The notes under the pieces were generated by a model, which saw nothing but the letters and a program-made list of their open reading frames with translations, was not told the origin of the DNA and searched no databases. This document shows, piece after piece, positions 1 through 4,784 of a DNA stretch of 5,006 bases; positions within the stretch are counted from its first letter, which is position 1, and every line of letters begins with the position of its first letter. The position numbers were made by a program, and so were the translations under genes. The stretch spans positions 1-5,006 of the forward strand of contig CAUFAM010000120.1 of the NCBI GenBank assembly GCA_959022875.1, written 5' to 3'. The DNA comes from an uncultured Oscillospiraceae bacterium (lineage in GTDB: Bacteria > Bacillota > Clostridia > Oscillospirales > Oscillospiraceae).

Positions 1-370
1 GCCCAGTGCCAGGGCAGCTGGAAGGTCCACAGCAGGGTGACCACCTGTTTGAGATCCTGCGCGCCGGCAAATACCAGATAGGTGTTCCACAGCATGAGAA
101 AAAACATGGCAAAGAAAAAGGCCAGAAAACCATAGCGGAAGGCCTTGCTTTTCATCCAGCGGGGGATGTCTTTCTTTCTGGACAGCCCGAACCGTCCGCC
201 CAGCAATCCAAACAGCTGCCCTCGGCCGCAGTACCGGTTGCAGTAGCCCTTGGTTCCGGAGACCACTGAAATGATCAGCGGCCCAGCCAGGCAAACATGA
301 TGTTGAAAAAGCCCAGCACAAGATAGACAAGGGAGACAATCCAGAGATAGTCATACCAGTGCTTTTTCAT
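1..370 (-). pseudogene. Frameshifted membrane 4Fe-4S (Fer4_5/NapH-like) protein, partial at left edge
   Basis: The first frame starts at the ATG at 370-368 and reads 31 residues (MKKHWYDYLW..., then a hydrophobic stretch ending FAWLGR) before a TGA at 277-275. A second frame, offset by one base, picks up at about 281 and stays open to the window edge for 93 codons. It has PLIISVVSGTKGYCNRYCGRGQ-like content with the CxxxCGRGQ motif (Cys codons at 242-240 and 230-228), then a charged loop and another membrane segment. Together the two frames look like one membrane protein of the group that carries cysteine motifs next to transmembrane helices and passes electrons to or from ferredoxins. One missing base near 281 would rejoin them. 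From memory, relatives have about six more residues at this point, so a deletion of roughly 19 bases is also possible. The start codon overlaps the ferredoxin stop (ATGA) and has a GGAGGTG ribosome binding site. It could be a true pseudogene or an assembly error. The family assignment is fairly good; the loss of function is uncertain. Confidence 0.62.
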
Positions 371-576
371 TGTGCCACCTCCCGCAGTTCGATGACGCTG
401 GCCGGGCACTCCCGGACACATTTTCCGCACCCCACGCAGCGTTCTGGGTTGACCTGGGCTGCAATGCCCCGGACAATCTCAATGGCCTGCAGTGGGCAGA
501 CCTTCACACAGCATCCGCAGGCCACACAGGCCTGCCGGTCTACGACGGCTTTGCGCCGAAGGGTTCCTGAACTCAT
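367..576 (-). CDS. Small 2x[4Fe-4S] ferredoxin
   Basis: This 69-residue cytoplasmic electron carrier has two complete clusters of CxxCxxCxxxCP: Cys17, 20, 23 and 27, and Cys47, 50, 53 and 57, each followed by Pro. That is the bacterial-type ferredoxin fold that binds two [4Fe-4S] clusters. The N-terminal 12 residues are basic and there is no signal peptide. The start at 576 is supported by GGGAGG six bases upstream. The stop overlaps the start of the downstream membrane protein by four bases, so the two are probably co-translated and may form one redox module, with the ferredoxin as soluble partner of a membrane iron-sulfur protein. The partner enzyme lies outside the window, so the electron donor and acceptor cannot be named. 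Family certain; physiological role unknown. Confidence 0.93.
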   Translation of the reverse strand: MSSGTLRRKAVVDRQACVACGCCVKVCPLQAIEIVRGIAAQVNPERCVGCGKCVRECPASVIELREVAQ

Positions 577-604
577 ATACTGCCTCCCTCATTTTGGTGG
601 TCGT

Positions 605-613
605 ATGGTAACA
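605..613 (-). promoter_or_regulatory. Possible extended -10 promoter for the ferredoxin
   Basis: On the minus strand 605-613 reads TGTTACCAT, an extended -10 element (TGnTAnnAT). It would start RNA near 598 and give a leader of about 20 bases to the ferredoxin start. No convincing -35 box stands at the right distance. It is the best site between the upstream hairpin (664-687) and the gene, but weak. Confidence 0.3.
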
Positions 614-632
614 CAAACGATATGCGTGCGAC

Positions 633-647
633 TGTGACCAAATCACA
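633..647. promoter_or_regulatory. Dyad TGTGA-n5-TCACA upstream of the ferredoxin
   Basis: TGTGACCAAATCACA is a perfect 5-bp inverted repeat around five bases. If the ferredoxin RNA starts near 598, the dyad covers about -35 to -49, a usual place for an operator or activator site. It resembles half-sites used by the Crp/Fnr and Rex families, but its spacer is one base shorter than the classical TGTGA-n6-TCACA. The divergent LysR protein is another candidate binder. The protein that binds here is not known. Confidence 0.35.
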
Positions 648-663
648 CAAGAAAAAAGAAAAG

Positions 664-687
664 AGGCTAACCCTCAAGGGTTAGCCT
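664..687. terminator. Strong hairpin with T-rich flanks (terminator or attenuator)
   Basis: AGGCTAACCC and GGGTTAGCCT form a perfect 10-bp stem around TCAA; the T-A pair next to the loop can extend it. Both sides are T-rich in the sense needed: the plus strand continues TTCTTTTCTT and the minus strand continues CTTTTCTTTTTTCTT. It lies between divergent genes, where no convergent transcript needs it. It therefore most likely ends the minus-strand unit carrying the 26-codon ORF (807-887), or attenuates readthrough into the ferredoxin. Confidence 0.7.
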
Positions 688-806
688 TCTTTTCTTGCCG
701 GTGGATGGTGAACCGGCGTGAGAGGAGAAAAAGACGCATAATGTACTATGCTGGAAAGCGGACCGGTTTGGATGGAACCTGCCCGCGTGAGAAACGAAGC
801 GTTGGC

Positions 807-887
807 TTATCGATGAAAATCAAGGGAAAATGCTTTGTAATATCCAGTCAGGGCATATTCAAACCGAGTCAACCAACTTTTTTTCAT
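807..887 (-). CDS. Candidate 26-residue small protein
   Basis: The ORF has an ATG at 887-885, a TAA at 809-807 and an ideal ribosome binding site (AAAGGGAGG, seven bases upstream). The peptide begins MKKSWLTRFEYALTGYY and ends in SLDFHR. It is aromatic-rich and basic at the N terminus, with no long hydrophobic run, no Cys and no obvious export signal. An extended -10 promoter (958-966) lies about 70 bases upstream and a strong hairpin (664-687) about 120 bases downstream, so it could be a unit of roughly 290 bases of its own. It is divergent from the LysR gene and upstream of the ferredoxin. It may be a real small protein, a leader peptide acting with the hairpin, or a coding part of a regulatory RNA. 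No family is recognised. The evidence is the signal layout, not homology. Confidence 0.5.
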   Translation of the reverse strand: MKKSWLTRFEYALTGYYKAFSLDFHR

Positions 888-894
888 ACGAAGT

Positions 895-900
895 CCTCCC
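895..900 (-). promoter_or_regulatory. Ribosome binding site of the 26-residue ORF
   Basis: On the minus strand this reads GGGAGG within AAAGGGAGG, seven bases before the ATG at 887. It is as strong as those of the large genes in this window and is the main reason to take the short ORF seriously. Confidence 0.55.
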
Positions 901-938
901 TTTCTTTTCCGTTTTATTTCAGATTGTTTCGTGTGTTC

Positions 939-951
939 ACTTCCTGGAAGT
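939..951. promoter_or_regulatory. Short palindrome ACTTCC-t-GGAAGT
   Basis: This is a perfect 6-bp inverted repeat with a single central base. It lies where the minus-strand transcript from the 958-966 promoter would begin, so it could be an operator covering the start site. It is short enough that chance is a serious alternative. Confidence 0.25.
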
Positions 952-957
952 TAGGTT

Positions 958-966
958 ATTGTAGCA
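958..966 (-). promoter_or_regulatory. Extended -10 promoter reading toward the 26-residue ORF
   Basis: The minus strand reads TGCTACAAT, an extended -10 (TGn plus TACAAT, five of six to TATAAT). A weak -35 (TTATCT at 980-985) lies 16 bases upstream. RNA would start near 951, leaving about 63 bases before the ATG at 887. It is back to back with the lysR promoter region. Confidence 0.45.
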
Positions 967-998
967 CAGAACTCGAAAAAGATAAAATACATATGTTG

Positions 999-1027
999 TT
1001 GCAATTATCATATATTTTTTATATGAT
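999..1027 (+). promoter_or_regulatory. Probable promoter of the LysR-type regulator
   Basis: TTGCAA (999-1004) and TATGAT (1022-1027) are separated by exactly 17 bases, a good sigma-A-type match. RNA would begin near 1034, at the ribosome binding site, giving a very short leader. A weaker upstream alternative is TTGTAG (959-964) with TAAAAT (983-988), spacing 18, which would place the palindrome at 1005-1029 inside the leader. Confidence 0.5.
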
Positions 1028-1029
1028 AA
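1005..1029. promoter_or_regulatory. Perfect 10-bp palindrome within the lysR promoter
   Basis: TTATCATATA and TATATGATAA flank five T residues. The dyad fills the whole spacer and -10 of the predicted lysR promoter, so a protein bound there would block it. LysR-family regulators usually repress their own gene from an AT-rich dyad (T-n11-A type) near the start, so this is the obvious self-operator candidate. As RNA it could also form a hairpin just before the ribosome binding site. Confidence 0.5.
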
Positions 1030-1046
1030 GAGGGGAGGGGAGAGCC

Positions 1047-1970
1047 ATGGAACTGAGAACGCTTCGCTACTTTGTGACGGTGGCACAGGAACTGAATATC
1101 ACCCGCGCCGCCCAGAAGCTGAACATCAGCCAGCCGCCGCTGAGTTATCAGATTCAGAAGCTGGAAGAGGATTTGGGTACCACATTGTTTATCCGGGGAA
1201 AACGAAAGCTTCAGCTGACGGACGATGGAGTGCTGCTTTTGCGTCGGGCCATGCAGATTCTGGATTTGTCGGATAAGACGCGCCAGGAGATTCAGGCCAG
1301 GAAAAATGAGATGACAGGAACCCTCTATCTGGGGCTGGTGGAGGGGCGGGCGCCCTATCTGGTGGCCAGGTGGATTGCCCAGTTCCGGAAAAAATATCCC
1401 TTGGTGCGCTACCACCTCTGGAACGGCAGCAGCGACGATGTACTGCTGCGCCTGAGCCGGGGATTGGTGGACCTGGCGGTCATCGCCGCACCCTATGACA
1501 CCGAGCATCTCTCCGGCTTTTCCGTCGGGGAAGAGCCATGGGTCGCCATCATTCCCGGCGGGCACCCATTGGCAAAAGAGCCTGGGGACCAGGTTTCGCT
1601 GCGTTCTCTGGTAGGACAGCCGCTGATTGTCCCATCCCGCAAGTCAAGAATTCAAGCCATCGTCCAGTGGTTTGCCACTATTAACGCCGAGCCGGAAATT
1701 CTGTGTGAAATGTCCAACTATCTGGACGCAGTGGCACTGTCGGAGCAGGGGGTCGGGATCAGCATTTTTCCTCTGACGACCAAGACAAGAAATCCCTTGG
1801 TCCGGCCCAAAGTGATTGTGGAACCGGCCAGAAAGGTGGAGTATGTCCTGGTGTGGAACAAACAGAGCGCCCCCCTGGGCGCCGCGGCCGCCTTCATGCA
1901 GGAGGTAGAGGAGTACTGCGCCGGAAGACAGGCGGGGGAAATCCAGGGAGAGGACAGTTTGCTTTTGTAA
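1047..1970 (+). CDS. LysR-family transcriptional regulator
   Basis: The protein has 307 residues, the usual LysR length. Residues 1-60 (MELRTLRYFVTVAQELNITR...) are the winged helix-turn-helix. The recognition region NISQPPLSYQIQKLEEDLG is the family signature, followed by FIRGKRKLQLTDDG. A linker helix spans about 61-88. The effector-binding domain begins near GTLYLGLVEG (91) and shows the typical RGLVDLAVIA, HPLAK and EQGVGISIFP elements. The start at 1047 is chosen because the HTH begins there and GGGGAGGGG lies just upstream; the same frame is open much further upstream, but without protein-like content. The gene is divergent from the 26-residue ORF and ferredoxin, the classic layout for a LysR regulator and its targets. 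The AT-rich palindrome in its promoter suggests autoregulation. The effector cannot be told from the sequence. Confidence 0.95.
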   Translation: MELRTLRYFVTVAQELNITRAAQKLNISQPPLSYQIQKLEEDLGTTLFIRGKRKLQLTDDGVLLLRRAMQILDLSDKTRQEIQARKNEMTGTLYLGLVEGRAPYLVARWIAQFRKKYPLVRYHLWNGSSDDVLLRLSRGLVDLAVIAAPYDTEHLSGFSVGEEPWVAIIPGGHPLAKEPGDQVSLRSLVGQPLIVPSRKSRIQAIVQWFATINAEPEILCEMSNYLDAVALSEQGVGISIFPLTTKTRNPLVRPKVIVEPARKVEYVLVWNKQSAPLGAAAAFMQEVEEYCAGRQAGEIQGEDSLLL

Positions 1971-1982
1971 GAAAACAGGAAC

Positions 1983-2025
1983 AAAAACGGCTGAGAAACA
2001 TATTCGATGTTTCTCAGCCGTTTTT
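1983..2025. terminator. Bidirectional terminator between lysR and the response regulator
   Basis: The core stem CGGCTGAGAAACAT pairs with ATGTTTCTCAGCCG around a five-base loop (ATTCG) and is flanked by an A-run on the left and a T-run on the right, giving 19 pairs in all. It starts 13 bases after the lysR stop and 45 bases past the response-regulator stop on the other strand. It can end both convergent transcripts. Confidence 0.93.
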
Positions 2026-2069
2026 TATACCATACGGGCCCGAAAGACAGACGTATCCGGGCAGGGCTA

Positions 2070-2786
2070 TCAGATGGCCAGCAGGCTGCGCAGGGCGTTA
2101 ATGCGGTTTCGGCCAATGGGCAGCACGCTGGAAACCCCTTGCAGCCGCAGGGCAAAGCTGGAGTTGTTCCAGGGGAAAATGTCCTGGATATAGCGGGTCT
2201 GGACCAGACAGGTCTTATGAATGCGGTAAAAGCCGCAGCACCCTAGGCGCTTTTCGTACTCACCCAGAGAGGAGTTGTCGGTAAAATCGCCGGTTGTGGT
2301 GTGGAGAGTGCAGCCGCGCCCCGAGCCGTCTGTCTCGATATAAAGGATGGAAGAGACGTCGATCAGGGTGGTGTGCCGGTTGGAGTTGATGGCAATGCGG
2401 GAAGGGGGCTGGGGAGCAGGAGGAGGCGTTGGGGCGGCGGGAAAGCGGGCGAGCACCTGGCGCAGCCGGTCCGGGTCAAAGGGCTTCAGAATATAGTCGT
2501 CCACCTGAAGCTCAAAGGCCTGAAGGGCGTACTCAGAGTAGGCGGTGGCAAAAATGATCTTGGCCTTGGGCATGAGCTTACGGGCCACCGAGGCCACGGT
2601 GGTTCCCTCCACATCCCCCAGGTGTATGTCGATAAACAGCAGATCAAAGGCGTCGCGATCCAACAGGGACAGAGCCTGAGCACCGTTGGAGGCCTCTACA
2701 ATGTCTGCTTCGGAGAGAAACTGCCTGAGCTGGTGAATCAGCTCGCTGCGGGAGTGTTTTTCGTCGTCGAATACTGCAATTCGCAT
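2070..2786 (-). CDS. LytTR-family response regulator (LytR/AlgR type)
   Basis: The 238-residue protein has two domains. The receiver domain (1-~114) has the acidic pair Asp7/Asp8, the phosphoacceptor Asp53 in LLFIDIHLGD, Thr81 in FATAYS and Lys101 in ILKPFD, so all catalytic positions are present. A Pro/Ala-rich linker (about 116-129) leads to a LytTR DNA-binding domain (131-238) with ILYIETDG, FYRIHKTCLVQ and the terminal PIGRNRINALRSLL, typical of this beta-rich fold that binds direct repeats. The start at 2786 is supported by AAGGAG nine bases upstream. The start lies inside the histidine-kinase gene, with a 49-base overlap, so the two are one operon and probably translationally coupled. 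By position the kinase phosphorylates it. Likely targets are the divergent lipoprotein promoter and its own operon, where 21-bp-period repeats lie. Confidence 0.95.
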   Translation of the reverse strand: MRIAVFDDEKHSRSELIHQLRQFLSEADIVEASNGAQALSLLDRDAFDLLFIDIHLGDVEGTTVASVARKLMPKAKIIFATAYSEYALQAFELQVDDYILKPFDPDRLRQVLARFPAAPTPPPAPQPPSRIAINSNRHTTLIDVSSILYIETDGSGRGCTLHTTTGDFTDNSSLGEYEKRLGCCGFYRIHKTCLVQTRYIQDIFPWNNSSFALRLQGVSSVLPIGRNRINALRSLLAI

Positions 2787-4486
2787 GATACGCTGCTCCT
2801 TCCTGGTTCAGAGGGTGGGACAACGGGGATGGAAAAGCTTACGGTGGATCCGGCGGGGGTACTGGTGATGTCAAAACGGCACTGGCTGCCGTAAATTGTC
2901 CGCAGACGCTTTCTTACGTTGAACAGTCCGGAAAAACTCTGGTCATTGGGGTCGTTGAGGGCCTGAAGTACATGGGGCGGGAAGCCGTGCCCCCGGTCGG
3001 AGACACTTACGTGAATTTGGCCATTCTTCTGGAGAATTTCAAGATTAACATACCGCTCGTCGATGGCTGTGCGGCCATGACGCACGGCATTTTCCACCAG
3101 AGGTTGGAGAAGAAGGGGAGGAAGCTGGCATTCGGTCAGATCATCGGGCAGAGTCATAGTGACATGGATATCTCCCTCAAAGCGGGCCTGGGCCAGGGTG
3201 AGGTAGTTATCCACATTGGACAGTTCATCTTTTAAGGGAACCAGATTTTGGTTGATGGACAGGGTCTGGCGGAAATAGTTGGCCAGAACCAGAATGAGCT
3301 CTCTGGCCCGACCGGGGTCAGTGCGGCAGAGGGAGGAAATTGTGTTCAGTGCGTTATAGAGAAAGTGGGGGTTAATCTGGGACTGAAGGGCGCGGAATTC
3401 AGCCAGCTGCCGCAAGTGGCTCTGCTTCTGGGCGTCTCCCAGTTCCAGCATGGTGGAGAACAGACCGGCCAAGCCGTCCGCGGTGCGGATATCCGCGTCC
3501 AGAACGAGATTGCGGCCCATGGGTACAATCAGAATAAGAGAGCCGATGATGTAGCTGTCCCGGGTAAGGGGGGCGGCGATGATGGCGTGGCTGGGTGGGA
3601 GAGCGGCGGGGTAGTTTGGGCTGGAGCATTCACACACCTCCAGCTGTCCAGAGTCGATGGCCTGGCGGCAGGGGAATGGTAGCGCGTCTGCGGGAAGGGT
3701 GATGCCGCTTTCCGCTAAGATCTTGCTGCGGTCGGTAATGACCACCATTACGTTGGGGATGGTCTCCCGGATAATGTCCGCTGCCCGCTGCAGCCCTGGG
3801 ATATGTTCCATCCCCTCCCGCAGGTGGGGCAGGCATTTTTGGGCGATGTACAAAGCGATGGACTGCTGTTCCACCAATTCGATGGTCAGATCCCGGTTGA
3901 GGCGGTCCAAAGTGGCTACAAAAAGGACGACGCCCAAGGAGTTAATCAGGATTTTGGGCAGCAGGATGGTTTTTTCCAGCAGGAACACCGCCTCAAAGGG
4001 GCGGGCAATGAGAAAGAGTACGATGCATTGCAGCAGCTCACAGAGAGTGGCAGCGGCAATGAGGAAGGGGGCCCGGCGGTTGCTTTTCAGACGCAGATAG
4101 GGCTTGTGCAGAACGGCGCCCACAATGCCGAACAGAAAGGTTCCCACCCCGCAGGCCAGGGACGTAAAGCCTTCGGGATTAAAAAGATAGCGATGGATTC
4201 CGCTGATAAGGCCCGTTGCCAGCCCGGGAAACGGCCCGCCGATGAGCCCGGCCACCAGGGTGCTCACCACCCGGGTGTTGACCACCGCGCCCTGAAGCTC
4301 CAGACCGGTATAAGTACAGGAAATGGAGGAAAGGGAAAAGAGTACCACCAGCATTAGCTGCTGATGCAAGGAATGCTGCTGACGTTTCAGAACCAGGCGG
4401 AAGGGGCGGATTTCGGTGAGCACTGTGGCCACCAGAAGCAGAAAACTGATGTTAAGCAGGAGGGAAACCAGCAGATTGTCCGACAT
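2738..4486 (-). CDS. LytS-type sensor histidine kinase (5TMR-LYT)
   Basis: This 582-residue membrane kinase has a hydrophobic N-terminal half (about 5-194) of five to six helices. It carries the LytS-type signature NTRVVSTLVAGLIGGPFPG and SGIHRYLFNPEGF, the 5TM receptor domain. A GAF-like region follows (about 213-345; VMVVITDRSKILAESG, AAPL, IIGSLIL). The His_kinase domain has phosphoacceptor His374 in QINPHFLYNALNTISSL. The ATPase domain has the N box PLVENAVRHG (Asn466) and the G1 box DRGHGF. Here Arg replaces the usual Asn of DNGxG, and the later GLFNVRKRL lacks the first Gly of GxGL, small departures that need not stop activity. GGGGAG lies five bases before the start. Relatives sense extracellular pyruvate or membrane state and drive transporter genes. 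Its last residues, from about 560, extend beyond the usual kinase end and are partly encoded over the response-regulator start. Confidence 0.95.
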   Translation of the reverse strand: MSDNLLVSLLLNISFLLLVATVLTEIRPFRLVLKRQQHSLHQQLMLVVLFSLSSISCTYTGLELQGAVVNTRVVSTLVAGLIGGPFPGLATGLISGIHRYLFNPEGFTSLACGVGTFLFGIVGAVLHKPYLRLKSNRRAPFLIAAATLCELLQCIVLFLIARPFEAVFLLEKTILLPKILINSLGVVLFVATLDRLNRDLTIELVEQQSIALYIAQKCLPHLREGMEHIPGLQRAADIIRETIPNVMVVITDRSKILAESGITLPADALPFPCRQAIDSGQLEVCECSSPNYPAALPPSHAIIAAPLTRDSYIIGSLILIVPMGRNLVLDADIRTADGLAGLFSTMLELGDAQKQSHLRQLAEFRALQSQINPHFLYNALNTISSLCRTDPGRARELILVLANYFRQTLSINQNLVPLKDELSNVDNYLTLAQARFEGDIHVTMTLPDDLTECQLPPLLLQPLVENAVRHGRTAIDERYVNLEILQKNGQIHVSVSDRGHGFPPHVLQALNDPNDQSFSGLFNVRKRLRTIYGSQCRFDITSTPAGSTVSFSIPVVPPSEPGRSSVSCELQYSTTKNTPAAS

Positions 4487-4511
4487 AGGTGCTCCCCATT
4501 TCCATCGTCAG

Positions 4512-4517
4512 ATTTTA
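4512..4517 (-). promoter_or_regulatory. Possible -10 of the kinase/regulator operon
   Basis: The minus strand reads TAAAAT, 25 bases before the kinase ATG, so RNA would begin near 4505. The -35 region is poor. A second possibility is TTGAAC with AACAAT further upstream. The weak boxes fit a promoter that needs an activator, but the call is tentative. Confidence 0.3.
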
Positions 4518-4524
4518 CAATGCG

Positions 4525-4554
4525 ATTGTTTAAAGAATATCATAAACGGTTCAA
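4525..4554. promoter_or_regulatory. Weak LytTR-like direct repeat near the kinase promoter
   Basis: ATTGTTTAA (4525-4533) and ACGGTTCAA (4546-4554) share GTTyAA and are 21 bases apart, the same period as the stronger pair at 4580-4611. Each matches the general LytTR half-site ([TA][AC][CA]GTTn[AG][TG]) only partly. They lie just upstream of the proposed kinase -10, where they could serve autoregulation. Confidence 0.35.
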
Positions 4555-4579
4555 GATTACAAGAACAGCAGCATGATTT

Positions 4580-4611
4580 CCGTTCCCACAGCGAAATCAA
4601 CCGTTAACACA
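4580..4611 (+). promoter_or_regulatory. Probable LytTR operator: 21-bp-period direct repeat
   Basis: CCGTTCCCACA (4580-4590) and CCGTTAACACA (4601-4611) agree at 9 of 11 positions and are exactly 21 bases apart, two helical turns. LytTR regulators bind paired 9-bp direct repeats with about 12 bases between them. ACCGTTAAC (4600-4608) fits the general LytTR half-site at eight of nine positions, and TCCGTTCCC (4579-4587) at seven. The pair ends about 30 bases before the -35 box of the lipoprotein promoter, a normal activator position. Binding by the adjacent regulator is inferred. Confidence 0.55.
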
Positions 4612-4639
4612 CTGTAGTATGCCGGATACCCGTATTTCG

Positions 4640-4667
4640 TTGACAGTGAATAAACTGTGAATAAAAT
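4640..4667 (+). promoter_or_regulatory. Promoter of the lipoprotein gene
   Basis: A perfect -35 TTGACA (4640-4645) and a -10 TAAAAT (4662-4667) are 16 bases apart. RNA would start near 4674, leaving a leader of about 110 bases. The spacer and -10 contain GTGAATAAA twice (4646-4654 and 4657-4665), repeated at 11 bases, about one helical turn. Confidence 0.65.
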
Positions 4668-4784
4668 ATGAACTGAAAACACGTGTCCGCAGAGAGAGAC
4701 GGCTTGTTTCCATCACCCCTTGGGACGGGCGGCGGGGACGGATTTTCATCAACAGAGGGAATTTATAGAAAAGGAGAAATGTAC

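Noticed and set aside
697..717. GCCGGT...ACCGGC inverted repeat
   Set aside because: It has only six base pairs with a nine-base loop and no T-run; chance is enough to explain it.
705..1046. In-frame upstream extension of the LysR gene by 114 codons
   Set aside because: LysR proteins begin at the HTH, which starts at 1047 behind a strong ribosome binding site. The extension has no protein-like content and overlaps the promoter and the minus-strand 26-codon unit.
1008..1565. Minus-strand open frame of 185 codons
   Set aside because: It is antisense to the LysR coding region, with composition typical of a shadow frame and no recognisable motif.
2301..2894. Plus-strand open frame of 197 codons
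   Set aside because: It is antisense to the response regulator and kinase end, is Gly-rich with no domain, and has no ribosome binding site.
3248..3682. Plus-strand open frame of 144 codons
   Set aside because: It is antisense to the histidine kinase, which has unmistakable His-kinase motifs on the other strand.
4520..4576. Short plus-strand ORF (18 codons, MRLFKEYHKRFK...)
   Set aside because: It has no ribosome binding site and sits across the proposed kinase promoter and regulator repeats.
4679..4686. ACACGTGT palindrome in the lipoprotein leader
   Set aside because: An eight-base palindrome is too short to support an operator call without a partner site.
4779..4784. Alternative in-frame start ATG at 4779 for the lipoprotein
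   Set aside because: It lies only two bases after AAGGAG, too close for initiation; the ATG at 4785 has the proper eight-base gap and gives a normal MKK signal peptide.
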